51,655 nt of DNA from CALLPQ01 sp964421675. GTDB taxonomy: Bacteria > Pseudomonadota > Alphaproteobacteria > Caulobacterales > Parvularculaceae. Shown in pieces: positions 41,559 to 50,459 of this stretch (within the stretch, counting starts at the first letter, position 1; every line of letters begins with the position of its first letter). Below the pieces are notes generated by a model that saw only the letters and a list, made by a program, of their open reading frames with translations, made no database searches and was not told the origin of the DNA. The DNA is taken from positions 1 to 51,655 of the forward strand of contig CAYQXV010000022.1 in NCBI GenBank assembly GCA_964421675.1, written 5' to 3'. Both the position numbers and the translations under genes were made by a program.

Positions 41559-42796
41559 CGGTGAATGGGGAGCGCATCCACGGATTTTATCAATTGAATT
41601 TGAAAGTTAAAATGGGTGCCATTGCGGAATGCAAACTCGCTGGTCGACAGATAAAAATCCCACATACGGCAAAAACGCTCGTCAAACATCTCCGCAACTT
41701 CCGCCCGGCGTGCCTCAAACCGCAGACGCCATTTGCGTAACGTATAGGCATAATGCAGTCGCAAGGTTTCCGTATCGGCGACCCACAGACCGGATTTTTC
41801 TATTGCCGCAAATGTTTCCGACAAAGACGGGGAATAGCCGCCGGGGAAAATATATTTTCGAATCCACGGGCCGGTCGTATTTGGCGGCGAGCGATGGCCA
41901 ATAGCATGGATAAGCGCCACACCGTCTGGGGTTAGCAATTCGTCGATTTTGTCGAAAAATTCAGTATAGTGCGGGACACCCACATGCTCGAACATGCCGA
42001 TCGAAACAATACGGTCAAAATCTTCGCGGACCTCGCGATAATCCATCAATCGAAAATCAATTTTGTTCTGGAGGTTTTTCTCCTCCGCGCGGGCCATCGC
42101 CAATGCCTGTTGTTCTTTCGACAGGGTAACGCCAACAATGCGCGCATCCAGATGTTCAGCAAGATAAAATGCCATGCTGCCCCATCCGCAGCCAATATCG
42201 AGCACGCGCATGCCCGGCTCTACCCGCAGCTTAGCGGCAATATGGCGTAACTTGGCCTGCTGGGCTGCCTCCAATGACATGTCCTCATTTTCAAAATAGG
42301 CGCACGAATAGTTCATCTCCTCATCAAGGAACATTTTGTAAAAATCATTAGACAGATCATAATGATGGGCAACATTTTCGCGCGATTTGATCACCGGATT
42401 ATGTTGTTGGAAGCGCCGCAGCTTTTTCACCGCGCCCGACATTGTCCGGCGGAAGGGCCGCCCGCGCAGATTTTTGGCATTGGCATGAAATATCTGCAGA
42501 AGATCGCCAATCACCGTATTATCTTCGCACGTCAATGTGCCATCCATATAGGCTTCACCGGCGACCAGTTCGGGATTTAAAAATAATTTTCCATAAAGAG
42601 ACGCATCGTGAAGACGCACCACCGCTCTTGGCCCCGAATTTTCCGAATTGGACCCGTCATTGCCAAGCGTACCGTGATGATGAGAAACACCATCAGCATC
42701 AATAAGCGTAAGGGACCCATTTTTTACCAAATGGGATAGCATCGCATTTAAGGCTTTAAACGATGCCGCATTGCGGCGGTCGGTGAAGCTTGTCAT
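41510..42796 (-). CDS. cfa: Cyclopropane-fatty-acyl-phospholipid synthase
   Basis: This 428-residue enzyme (ATG at 42796 with GAAAGA upstream) adds a methylene bridge from SAM to unsaturated acyl chains of membrane phospholipid. The SAM site is VLDIGCGWGSMAFYLAEH, preceded by HHYDLSNDFYKMFLDEEMNYSCAYF-type sequence (residues about 150-175) with the conserved YSCAYF. Downstream are SIGMFEHVG and the KYIFPGGYSPS lid region. The N-terminal 120 residues are the usual lipid-binding domain. The last 49 bases are duplicated across the assembly gap. Confidence 0.95.
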   Translation of the reverse strand: MTSFTDRRNAASFKALNAMLSHLVKNGSLTLIDADGVSHHHGTLGNDGSNSENSGPRAVVRLHDASLYGKLFLNPELVAGEAYMDGTLTCEDNTVIGDLLQIFHANAKNLRGRPFRRTMSGAVKKLRRFQQHNPVIKSRENVAHHYDLSNDFYKMFLDEEMNYSCAYFENEDMSLEAAQQAKLRHIAAKLRVEPGMRVLDIGCGWGSMAFYLAEHLDARIVGVTLSKEQQALAMARAEEKNLQNKIDFRLMDYREVREDFDRIVSIGMFEHVGVPHYTEFFDKIDELLTPDGVALIHAIGHRSPPNTTGPWIRKYIFPGGYSPSLSETFAAIEKSGLWVADTETLRLHYAYTLRKWRLRFEARRAEVAEMFDERFCRMWDFYLSTSEFAFRNGTHFNFQIQLIKSVDALPIHRDYMIEAERALIAAGS

Positions 42797-42851
42797 TTTT
42801 AGATCTTTCAAATCGGGTTTGTCGCCATTATAGAGGCCGCCGCAATTACCA

Positions 42852-45248
42852 TTACCGCCGCCGACGCTTGGCGTTCTTTGCCCCTTTTGGTTTGCTCAAC
42901 TGAGTACTTACTGTTCCCTCGCCTTTCGTGATCCGCCCTTTAGAGGCCGTCTCAATGCGGGCATCGACTTGCGACTGACGGGCGAGCGGGTCGTCGGCAA
43001 TGGCAAGCTCGGTTTCTTGCAATCGTTTAATCTCATCGCGCAACCGGGCTGCGGTTTCAAACTCTAGATTTGAGGCGGCCTCGCGCATTTCTTTTTCAAG
43101 ATGTTCAATATGGCCGCGCAGATTACCGCCCATCGGGCTGCCATCATCATAGCCCGCCTGCCCTTCGGCGAAGCCTTCCATCCCTGCCGCACCGGGCGCA
43201 GCCGCGCGCACACCCTTATGGCCAACAAAGGTTTGTCCCGCTGCCGCCTTCGCCCCCTCATCATCGCTGGTGGCAATCTCAGCAATCGCCGCCTTCACGG
43301 TTTGCGGGGTAATGCCGTGCGCCTCATTATGGGCAACCTGTTTTTCACGGCGCCGATCAGTTTCTGCAATCGCGCGCTCCATAGAGCCGGTCATCCGGTC
43401 CGCATAAAGAATAACCCGGCCATCAATGTTTCGCGCGGCGCGTCCAATGGTTTGCACCAGCGAGGTTTCTGAACGCAAAAATCCTTCTTTATCGGCATCC
43501 AAAATAGCAACAAGTCGGCACTCCGGAATATCAAGCCCTTCGCGCAACAGATTGATGCCAATCAACACATCAAATGCCCCAAGGCGCAGGTCGCGAATAA
43601 TCTCAATGCGTTCCAGCGTATCAATATCAGAGTGCATATAGCGCACGCGCACGCCTTGTTCATGCATATATTCGGTTAAGTCTTCGGCCATGCGCTTGGT
43701 CAAGGTGGTCACGAGAACGCGCCCGCCTTGTTTGGCAATTTCTTTACACTCTGCAATCACATCATCGACCTGATTGGATTTTTCCCCGGTGACCGGGCGT
43801 ATCTCAACAACCGGATCGACCAGCCCCGTGGGGCGGATCACCTGTTCGGTGAAGACGCCGCCCGTTTGTTCCATCTCCCAGCCGCCCGGTGTTGCAGACA
43901 CATGCACCGTTTGCGGGCGCATCTTCTCCCACTCTTCAAATTTTAGCGGACGATTATCCATACAGCTGGGCAAGCGGAAGCCATATTCCGCCAAGGTGCG
44001 TTTGCGATTAAAGTCACCGCGAAACATCGCCCCGATTTGCGGCACTGTCACATGGCTTTCGTCACAGAAAATCAAAGCATTTTCTGGCAGGTATTCAAAC
44101 AAGGTCGGCGGCGGCTCTCCGGGTTTGCGCCCGGTCAGATAGCGTGAATAGTTTTCAATCCCATTGCATGCGCCGGTCGCCGCCATCATTTCCAGATCAA
44201 ATTGGACGCGCTGTTCCAGGCGCTGTGCCTCCAGCAATTTGCCCTCCTCGCGCATAATCGGCAGCGTTTTAGCCAGCTCAGCTTTGATTTGCGTCATCGC
44301 CTGGGTCAACGTAGGGCGCGGCGTAACATAGTGGCTGTTGGCGTAAATCGTCACAACGTCCAGCTCACCGGATTTTTTGCCCGTAAGCGGATCAAATTCG
44401 ACAATCTCCTCAATTTCATCACCAAACATGGACACGCGCCAGGCGCGATCTTCATAGTGCGCGGGGAAAATTTCAATGACATCACCGCGCGCGCGAAAGG
44501 TACCGCGCGCAAAAGCAGCATCATTGCGTTTATATTGCAGGGCCACCAAATCGGCGAGCAATGTCTTGCGCTCAATGGTTTGGCCAACCTCAAGGGAAAA
44601 CGTCATCGCCGTATAGGTTTCAACCGAGCCAATACCGTAAATGCATGATACCGACGCAACGATCACCACATCATCGCGCTCAAGCAGCGCGCGCGTTGCC
44701 GCATGGCGCATCCGGTCGATCTGCTCATTAACCGAGCTTTCTTTTTCGATATAAGTATCAGAGCGCGGCACATACGCTTCTGGCTGGTAATAGTCATAAT
44801 AAGAAACAAAATATTCAACGGCATTATCGGGAAAGAACGCTTTAAATTCGCCATAGAGCTGCGCGGCGAGTGTTTTATTGGGAGCCAACACCAGAGCCGG
44901 GCGCTGCATTTGTTCAATGACCTTGGCCATGGTGAAGGTTTTGCCGGTGCCGGTCGCGCCCAACAGAACCTGATCCCACTCCCCCTCGCCAAGCCCGCTC
45001 GATAGCTCTTTAATCGCAACGGGCTGATCGCCCGCTGGCTCATATTGAGAGACCACGCGCAAGGGCTTGGACATGCTTTTGGTCGTCGGCAATCGTTCAG
45101 GGCGATGAGGCACCCATTCCGATGTTGAGACCTTGTCATGATAGCTTGCCACCGCTTCAGAAAAGCCGCCCGGCGTAATATTAGCCCCATCCGTCACCGG
45201 TTGGGCGGAAGGTCGTCGTTTCTTTGGGGTGGAGGCAGTTTCAGGCAT
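42852..45248 (-). CDS. uvrB: Excinuclease ABC subunit B
   Basis: This 798-residue helicase-like subunit of the nucleotide-excision-repair complex has Walker A GATGTGKTFT near residue 97, the beta-hairpin YYDYYQPEAYVP that clamps damaged DNA, DESHVT as helicase motif II, and the SATPGGWE and TIGRAARN motifs. A C-terminal UVR motif (about 700-735, LEKEMREAASNLEFETAARL) contacts UvrC. It is longer than the usual 670 residues because of a polar N-terminal extension of about 60 residues and a basic C-terminal tail (NAKRRRR), both probably disordered. Confidence 0.97.
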   Translation of the reverse strand: MPETASTPKKRRPSAQPVTDGANITPGGFSEAVASYHDKVSTSEWVPHRPERLPTTKSMSKPLRVVSQYEPAGDQPVAIKELSSGLGEGEWDQVLLGATGTGKTFTMAKVIEQMQRPALVLAPNKTLAAQLYGEFKAFFPDNAVEYFVSYYDYYQPEAYVPRSDTYIEKESSVNEQIDRMRHAATRALLERDDVVIVASVSCIYGIGSVETYTAMTFSLEVGQTIERKTLLADLVALQYKRNDAAFARGTFRARGDVIEIFPAHYEDRAWRVSMFGDEIEEIVEFDPLTGKKSGELDVVTIYANSHYVTPRPTLTQAMTQIKAELAKTLPIMREEGKLLEAQRLEQRVQFDLEMMAATGACNGIENYSRYLTGRKPGEPPPTLFEYLPENALIFCDESHVTVPQIGAMFRGDFNRKRTLAEYGFRLPSCMDNRPLKFEEWEKMRPQTVHVSATPGGWEMEQTGGVFTEQVIRPTGLVDPVVEIRPVTGEKSNQVDDVIAECKEIAKQGGRVLVTTLTKRMAEDLTEYMHEQGVRVRYMHSDIDTLERIEIIRDLRLGAFDVLIGINLLREGLDIPECRLVAILDADKEGFLRSETSLVQTIGRAARNIDGRVILYADRMTGSMERAIAETDRRREKQVAHNEAHGITPQTVKAAIAEIATSDDEGAKAAAGQTFVGHKGVRAAAPGAAGMEGFAEGQAGYDDGSPMGGNLRGHIEHLEKEMREAASNLEFETAARLRDEIKRLQETELAIADDPLARQSQVDARIETASKGRITKGEGTVSTQLSKPKGAKNAKRRRR

Positions 45249-45292
45249 GGCCCTACGATAGGAGGAAAGCGCGATAAACTAAAGAGCCATTA

Positions 45293-46120
45293 TCAAGCAA
45301 AGCCCGCTGTCATGCCGCCATCAATGCGAATCTGGGTGCCGGTGATAAAGCGCGATTCATCCGAGGCGAGATAGACAACCGCATAGCCCACATCTTCGGG
45401 CTCGCCCAACCGGCGCATCGGGATATGGGCAGCCAGCTTGCGCTCGCCCTCCTCGCCGCCGCCGCCAAGCGAGACAAGCGGATCAATGATCGGCGTGCGC
45501 GTAAAAACAGGGTGTACGGAATTTGCGCGAATATCGAACTTAGACTTCGCACAATGCATCGCAATGGATTGCGCCATCATCGCAACGCCCGCCTTCGATG
45601 TATTATAGGCCATCATATAGGGATCAGCCAGAATGCCTGCGATTGAAGAGATATTGATGATACTGGCCGGTTGCGACATTTTCAGATAGGCCATCGCCTT
45701 TTGCGTGCCCACATAAACGCTATCAAGATTGATATCGTGAACCCGGCGCCAATTCTCCAGCGTTTCCGTCTCAATACTGCCAGCCATGCCGACACCAGCA
45801 TTGTTAATCAGAACGCTAATGCCGCCCATTGCCGTTTCTGCAGACCGCAGCGCATCGTCCCATGCGTCATAGTCCGTCACATCCAGCTGCACCGCATGGG
45901 CTGCCCCTGGATGTTTTTTGTTAATGGCATCGGCTTTGGCTTGGACATTTTCCAAGGAAAGATCCGAAAGCGTAACCTTAGCGCCTTCATCGGCCAGCAT
46001 TTTTGCAAAACATGCACCGAGGCCCTGTCCGGCACCCGTAATGAACACTTTTTTACCGGCAACCCGGCCGCCTGTCCCGCGGCTAGTCTGTTGTGATGTT
46101 TCGCTCTGATCGCCTGCCAT
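45293..46120 (-). CDS. Short-chain dehydrogenase/reductase
   Basis: This 275-residue oxidoreductase starts at the ATG at 46120, 9 nt after AAGGA; an upstream GTG has no room for a ribosome-binding site. The NAD(P)-binding TGAGQGLGACFAKML, the NNAGVG motif, the catalytic Ser in INISSIAG and Tyr/Lys in YNTSK are all present. The conserved DLSLEN after beta-2 suggests an aspartate that favours NAD. Its C-terminal TGTQIRIDGGMTAGFA resembles hydroxysteroid or cyclopentanol dehydrogenases. The substrate is unknown. Confidence 0.9.
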   Translation of the reverse strand: MAGDQSETSQQTSRGTGGRVAGKKVFITGAGQGLGACFAKMLADEGAKVTLSDLSLENVQAKADAINKKHPGAAHAVQLDVTDYDAWDDALRSAETAMGGISVLINNAGVGMAGSIETETLENWRRVHDINLDSVYVGTQKAMAYLKMSQPASIINISSIAGILADPYMMAYNTSKAGVAMMAQSIAMHCAKSKFDIRANSVHPVFTRTPIIDPLVSLGGGGEEGERKLAAHIPMRRLGEPEDVGYAVVYLASDESRFITGTQIRIDGGMTAGFA

Positions 46121-46168
46121 ACTCGACACTCCTTATGGGCCGGGCGCGATCATGAGCGATCGCGCGCC

Positions 46169-46492
46169 TTAGCCTTCGTTTCTAATCTGCTCTTTCGCGG
46201 TTACGAGAAGTGATTCCATCTCGGTGCGAATTTGCTGATCGGACTGCCCAATGCGGGCCGCGTCAAGGTCGGCGCGCAGTTTGCGGAAAACATCTTCGTC
46301 TCCTGGCTCCTCCAGATCGGCCCGAATCACGGCTTTGGCATAATCGTCTGCCTTTTCACCCTCTAGCCCCATCAGGCCAGCCGCCCACAGGCCCAACAGC
46401 TTGTTGCGGCGCGCCTCAACCTTGAACTGCAAGGCCTGATCATGGGCAAACTGCTTTTCAAACTTATCTTGACGGTCATCAATTCCACTCAT
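46169..46492 (-). CDS. DUF1476 protein, ATP synthase zeta-subunit homologue
   Basis: This 107-residue helical protein starts after AAGGA. The N-terminal DDRQDKFEKQFAHDQALQFK segment and the WAAGLMGLEG block are hallmarks of DUF1476. In Paracoccus denitrificans the member of this family is the zeta subunit, which blocks F1Fo-ATP synthase from running backwards, its N-terminal region being inhibitory. Not every alphaproteobacterial homologue is a strong inhibitor. It stands divergent from purC, a common arrangement in the class. Confidence 0.93.
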   Translation of the reverse strand: MSGIDDRQDKFEKQFAHDQALQFKVEARRNKLLGLWAAGLMGLEGEKADDYAKAVIRADLEEPGDEDVFRKLRADLDAARIGQSDQQIRTEMESLLVTAKEQIRNEG

Positions 46493-46865
46493 GGGTCAGG
46501 TCCTTTATGCATCGGCTTAAAGCGTGCCGAATTGAGGTGCTTGCGCACACGTTCATTCTATATGTAGCTATCCTTGCCTATTCATACAATTGCCAACCCA
46601 AATGCAATGGTTCCGGGGCATGATAATTCGAAAATTTATCGGTAAAATCGAGGCCGCCCGTGCGATAGGCGTCAATATTAAAGGGGCTCAGTGCCGTAAG
46701 GAAAGAACGTTCCCCGCTTTGCCATCTTGATGAGCTGTGCTACTCCCCCCCCATCTTGCAAAACAGGTCCCGAAATATGGGGATTTGCCAGCTAGCAATG
46801 CGCCCCGGCGCGACCCGTTAAAACCGCGCTCGCCGCGCCCATTCGTCAAGGATATCCAAGCCCCT
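46493..46865. other. Intergenic region before purC, 373 bases
   Basis: This region holds the divergent promoters of the DUF1476 gene and purC. On the minus strand a 53-codon frame at 46578-46739 has protein-like composition (for example NIDAYRTGGLDFTDKFSNY) but no start codon, and a run of eight C at 46745-46752 lies just upstream of it. This may be a decayed gene; I do not annotate it as a CDS. Confidence 0.4.
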
Positions 46866-47672
46866 ATGTCCCGTCGCAAGCAGATTTATGAAGGCAAGGC
46901 CAAGATCATTTATGAAGGCCCAGAGCCCGGCACGGTGATCCAGTATTTCAAGGACGATGCCACCGCGTTCAACAATAAAAAACATGCGGTGCTAGAGGGC
47001 AAAGGCGTTCTCAATAACCGGATCTCTGAGTTCATCATGAAGGGACTAGAGACCATTGCAGTGCCGACGCACTTCATTCGCCGCCTGAATATGCGCGAGC
47101 AATTGGTCCGCCATGTGGAAATTATCCCCCTTGAAGTGGTTGTGCGCAATGTCGCCACCGGCTCACTGGTCAAACGCATTGGCCTGGAAGATGGCGCTGC
47201 CCTGCCCCGGTCTATTATTGAATTTTATTATAAGGATGATGACCTCGGGGACCCGCTGGTCGCCGAAGAGCATATTCATGCCTTTAACTGGGCGAACCCG
47301 CAGGAAATTGATGAGATGATGGCAATGGCGTTGCGCATCAATGATTTTCTGTCTGGCATGTTTAACGCCGTCGGCATCCGATTGATTGATTTCAAAATTG
47401 AATTTGGCCGGCTCTATGAAGGCGAATTGATGCGCCTTGTGGTTGCCGACGAGATTAGCCCGGACAGTTGCCGCCTTTGGGATTTGGAGAGCGGCGACAT
47501 TATGGACAAGGACCGCTTCCGCAAAGACCTTGGCAATGTGATTGAGGCCTATCGCGAGGTGGCCAAGCGACTGGGCATATTGCGCGACAGCGAAAGCAAT
47601 GGCACCCAAAAACCAGTGCTTGTTTCCGACAATGATCAACCCGTTAGCACAAAGACGCCAGAATCTTCATGA
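46866..47672 (+). CDS. purC: Phosphoribosylaminoimidazole-succinocarboxamide synthase (SAICAR synthetase)
   Basis: This 268-residue enzyme joins CAIR and aspartate in purine synthesis. The start is the ATG at 46866 (MSRRKQIYEGKAKIIYEG), as in the family; the frame is open to 46737 with a non-conserved sequence. Conserved blocks include KDDATAFNNKKHAVLEGKG, VPLEVVVRN-type (PLEVVVRNVATGSLVKR), DFKIEFGR and ADEISPDSCRLWD. The C-terminal 25 residues are a polar tail. Its stop overlaps the purS start (ATGA). Confidence 0.96.
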   Translation: MSRRKQIYEGKAKIIYEGPEPGTVIQYFKDDATAFNNKKHAVLEGKGVLNNRISEFIMKGLETIAVPTHFIRRLNMREQLVRHVEIIPLEVVVRNVATGSLVKRIGLEDGAALPRSIIEFYYKDDDLGDPLVAEEHIHAFNWANPQEIDEMMAMALRINDFLSGMFNAVGIRLIDFKIEFGRLYEGELMRLVVADEISPDSCRLWDLESGDIMDKDRFRKDLGNVIEAYREVAKRLGILRDSESNGTQKPVLVSDNDQPVSTKTPESS

Positions 47673-47914
47673 AAGCACGAATTACCATAACACTGAAAAG
47701 CGGTGTACTCGATCCGCAGGGCAAAGCCATTGAGAACGCCTTGCATGGACTTGGATTTGATAACACCAATCAGGTACGCCAGGGAAAAATCATCGACCTT
47801 GATCTCGATGAGAGCGACGAAGCAACAGCGCGCACTAAGCTTGAAGCCATGTGCGCAAAGCTGCTCGCCAATCCGGTGATGGAAAATTATCACATTGATT
47901 TTCCGGGCGAGTGA
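47669..47914 (+). CDS. purS: Phosphoribosylformylglycinamidine synthase subunit PurS
   Basis: This 81-residue subunit forms the three-part FGAM synthase with PurL and PurQ. It shows the family pattern: ITLKSGVLDPQGKAIENAL at the start, VRQGKIIDLDL in the middle, and MCAKLLANPVMENY at the end. It overlaps purC by 4 bases and is followed after 9 nt by purQ. purL is not in the window. Confidence 0.96.
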   Translation: MKARITITLKSGVLDPQGKAIENALHGLGFDNTNQVRQGKIIDLDLDESDEATARTKLEAMCAKLLANPVMENYHIDFPGE

Positions 47915-47923
47915 GGCAACACC

Positions 47924-48589
47924 ATGAGCAAGCCTTGTGTGATTGTTTTTCCCGCATCGAATTGCGACCGTGATGGCGCAACGGCCCTTCAGGCAGTAAC
48001 CGGCAAAGCCCCGACTATGGTTTGGCATCAGGAAACAGATCTTCCTGATACAGATTTCATTTTATTGCCCGGCGGATTTTCCTATGGTGACTATTTGCGC
48101 TCAGGCGCAATGGCCGCACGCTCGCCAATTATTGAAGCGGTCAAGAAAAAAGCCGAAGCCGGAGTGCCGGTTCTTGGTATTTGCAATGGCTTTCAAATTT
48201 TAACCGAAATGGGGCTGTTGCCGGGCGCGCTGATGCGCAATGCGGGACTGGATTTTGTCTGCCGCACCGTAACCTTGCGCACAGGAAAAACCAATTCGCC
48301 ATTGCTCGCAGGTATGACACCGGGCAGCTATCTCGACGTGCCCGTCGCCCACCATGATGGCAATTATGTTGCCGCTGACGATGTGCTTGATCGGTTGGAG
48401 GGAGAAGGCCGCATCGCCTTTACCTATGTGGACAATCCCAATGGTTCAGCACGCAATATTGCCGGCATAGTCAATGAAGCAGGCAATGTGCTTGGCATGA
48501 TGCCCCACCCCGAACGGGTCATCTCACCGCTTTTGGGCGGCACAGATGGAGAAACCTTCTTCAGACAAATGCTGAACCGGGCTGCTTAA
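47924..48589 (+). CDS. purQ: Phosphoribosylformylglycinamidine synthase, glutaminase subunit PurQ
   Basis: This 221-residue class I glutamine amidotransferase supplies ammonia to PurL. The start is VIVFPASNCDRDGA, the oxyanion region is LPGGFSYGDYLRSGA, the nucleophile cysteine is in VLGICNGFQ (about residue 86), and the catalytic His/Glu are in GMMPHPERV. It is the last gene of purC-purS-purQ. After its stop the A-rich segment and hairpin at 48610-48633 belong rather to the opposite-strand gene. Confidence 0.96.
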   Translation: MSKPCVIVFPASNCDRDGATALQAVTGKAPTMVWHQETDLPDTDFILLPGGFSYGDYLRSGAMAARSPIIEAVKKKAEAGVPVLGICNGFQILTEMGLLPGALMRNAGLDFVCRTVTLRTGKTNSPLLAGMTPGSYLDVPVAHHDGNYVAADDVLDRLEGEGRIAFTYVDNPNGSARNIAGIVNEAGNVLGMMPHPERVISPLLGGTDGETFFRQMLNRAA

Positions 48590-48609
48590 AAAAATAGAAA
48601 ATTTCAAAG

Positions 48610-48633
48610 GCACTGCGCGTAATTACGCAGTGC
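48610..48633 (-). terminator. Intrinsic terminator of the small lipoprotein/ccm transcript
   Basis: An 8-bp stem GCACTGCG/CGCAGTGC (48610-48617/48626-48633) with an 8-nt loop is followed on the minus strand by CTTTGAAATTTTCTATTTTTT, ending in a T run. It lies 9 bases past the stop of the small lipoprotein and fits a rho-independent terminator for leftward transcription. On the plus strand no T tract follows. Confidence 0.65.
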
Positions 48634-48641
48634 ACGGCATA

Positions 48642-48791
48642 TTATTCACCCGGCCCAATATAAATGCTTTGAGACGGTTCGCCGCTAATTTTTGTGCTGG
48701 CAGAAACATCGGAACACGACCCTAAACAAAGGGCCAACCCGATGGGCCCAACACAAATGATCATCAGTGATTTTATTAAGGTGCGTTTCAT
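48642..48791 (-). CDS. Small predicted lipoprotein, 49 residues
   Basis: This short minus-strand frame encodes MKRTLIKSLMIICVGPIG... with a basic start, a hydrophobic core and an LGSC lipobox that puts the lipidated cysteine at residue 26. The mature peptide would be only 24 residues (CSDVSASTKISGEPSQSIYI, then GPGE). The ribosome-binding site is weak (AGAAG). A terminator follows directly, and the gene lies 95 nt after ccmD on the same strand, where many alphaproteobacteria have ccmG. No similarity to CcmG is visible. Confidence 0.5.
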   Translation of the reverse strand: MKRTLIKSLMIICVGPIGLALCLGSCSDVSASTKISGEPSQSIYIGPGE

Positions 48792-48886
48792 TTTGCTTCT
48801 ACCAAGTTCCGATCTGATCTTCCTTGATCGGGAAACATGGCGAGATCATGCCGAAAACTCAGCATTGGTGTGGAGGCACTAAAAAA

Positions 48887-49009
48887 TCAGGGATTACGAT
48901 TCAGATCGCGCAATCTTAAAATGATGAGTGTCGCAATAGCCACAAATGAAGTGGCGTAACATGTCCACACAAATGCCCCGTCACCATTCATTGCCAACCA
49001 CTCACCCAT
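48887..49009 (-). CDS. ccmD: Heme exporter protein CcmD
   Basis: This 40-residue single-pass protein (MGEWLAMNGDGAFVWTCYAT, then SFVAIATLIILRLRDLNRNP) matches the CcmD pattern: a short N-terminus, a W..Y-containing membrane helix and a basic end. Its ATG overlaps the ccmC stop by 8 bases (ATGGGTGA), so it is translationally coupled. CcmD helps release heme-loaded CcmE from the CcmABC complex. Confidence 0.85.
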   Translation of the reverse strand: MGEWLAMNGDGAFVWTCYATSFVAIATLIILRLRDLNRNP

Positions 49010-49772
49010 GATCAACCCCGCTTATAGGATCATTGGCGCCAAGGGGGCGCAATGTTGAAACTGGTGCTGGTGCCGGGCGGCGTGCTCTGGCGCGGCGCAC
49101 ATCGGTTAAAACGCCGGTCAAAACATACCAGACAAATAGCAATGTATAAGCAGCGATCATGATCAGAAGCGGCGTTAGCATTTCCGGCGCAATGGTTGGG
49201 CCATCGCTGCGTAAAATACTGGCCGGTTGATGCAGGCTATTCCAGCGCTCCACAGAGAATTTGATGATCGGCACATTGATGAACCCAACCAGCGCAAGAA
49301 TACGCGCAAACCGCGCCGCTTTCGCTTGATCCTCCATCGCATCCCACACCGCAATATAGCCAATATATAAAAACGCCATCACCAGAACAGAGGTTAACCG
49401 CGCATCCCAAACCCACCATGTCCCCCAAGTGGGCTTGCCCCATATCGCGCCCGTAACAAGCGCCAATATCGTCATGACCAACCCAAAGGGTGCGGCTGCG
49501 CGCGCGGCCCGGTCCGCCAGATTATGGCGCCAGATAAATGCAACCGCACTTGCACCGGCAATAAACGCCCAGGCAAGGGTCGCAAGCCACGCCGCTGGCA
49601 CATGCACATACATAATGCGCACCGTATCGCCCTGTTGATAATCCGCAGGCGACGTAATTAACGCAAGCGGCAACCCAACAGCAAACAGCGCCAGACAAAG
49701 CGCCAGCAGCCATGGCGACACGGCGCTTGCAAACCGTTCAAAACGTTGCGGATTGGCGAGATAGGAAAACAT
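49002..49772 (-). CDS. ccmC: Heme exporter/handling protein CcmC
   Basis: This 256-residue integral membrane protein of cytochrome c maturation system I has six predicted membrane helices and the tryptophan-rich heme-handling motif WGTWWVWDARLTS (around residue 120), with conserved periplasmic histidines on either side (VHVPAAW and SLHQPASI). CcmC passes heme to CcmE. The ATG follows the ccmB stop by 9 nt, with GGAG before it. Confidence 0.95.
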   Translation of the reverse strand: MFSYLANPQRFERFASAVSPWLLALCLALFAVGLPLALITSPADYQQGDTVRIMYVHVPAAWLATLAWAFIAGASAVAFIWRHNLADRAARAAAPFGLVMTILALVTGAIWGKPTWGTWWVWDARLTSVLVMAFLYIGYIAVWDAMEDQAKAARFARILALVGFINVPIIKFSVERWNSLHQPASILRSDGPTIAPEMLTPLLIMIAAYTLLFVWYVLTGVLTDVRRARARRPAPAPVSTLRPLGANDPISGVDHG

Positions 49773-49781
49773 GAAAACAAC

Positions 49782-50459
49782 CTACTCCAGCGCCGTGCGT
49801 ATCGACAAGACGGCAAATGGCGGCATAACCACCAAATATACCAGACTTACCGCCAGTAAAAGCATGCAATCGGGTGAGAAAAACTGGCCTGATAAGGCCC
49901 AGCTTTCCTGCGCGCGAAGCCCGAAAATAACGATTGGGATGGCAAGGGGGGCCGCCAGGATTGTGCCGATCACCCCGCCCGCACCAAGACCGGCGCTCAA
50001 TCCGGCCGCGACGATGCTCGATAAAATGATGGCGGGCATGGCTGTCACCACCATGATCGTGCCGCGCACACTATCACCGGGTTCGGCTGCAAACATCATC
50101 CACGCAATTGGGGTGAGCACAATCATTGGCACAGCGACGGTGAGCAATAGTGCGATGACACGGCCCGCAACATAGGGCCAAAGCGCCCCCTGTTCGGCGC
50201 GCATAATCGACAAAGTGCCATCCTCAAGGTCCGGGCGAAAAAGGCCGGTCGCGGCCAATTGCATTGCAATGATGATGGCCAGCCAGACCATTCCCGGCCC
50301 CGCAATTAAAAGCGTGCTGGCCTCTGGTCCCGCAGCAAAGCCGGCAAGCCCGACAAACACCGCATAGAAAAACACACTTTGCAACGCGCCGCCCCCTTCC
50401 CGGCTGGCAAGGATGACATCGCGGCGGACCTGACTTGCAAGGGCGTTGATCAAGGTCAT
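49782..50459 (-). CDS. ccmB: Heme ABC exporter permease CcmB
   Basis: This 225-residue protein has six predicted membrane helices and the CcmB features RRDVILASREGGGALQSVFFY at the start and FRPDLEDGTLSIMRAE in the first cytoplasmic loop. It is the permease partner of CcmA. Its start overlaps the ccmA stop (ATGA), and ccmC follows after 9 nt. Confidence 0.94.
   Translation of the reverse strand: MTLINALASQVRRDVILASREGGGALQSVFFYAVFVGLAGFAAGPEASTLLIAGPGMVWLAIIIAMQLAATGLFRPDLEDGTLSIMRAEQGALWPYVAGRVIALLLTVAVPMIVLTPIAWMMFAAEPGDSVRGTIMVVTAMPAIILSSIVAAGLSAGLGAGGVIGTILAAPLAIPIVIFGLRAQESWALSGQFFSPDCMLLLAVSLVYLVVMPPFAVLSIRTALE

Noticed and set aside
48694..48882. 62-codon plus-strand frame between purQ and ccmD
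   Set aside because: Poor start context and no similarity; the opposite strand has a better small lipoprotein frame with a signal sequence and terminator.
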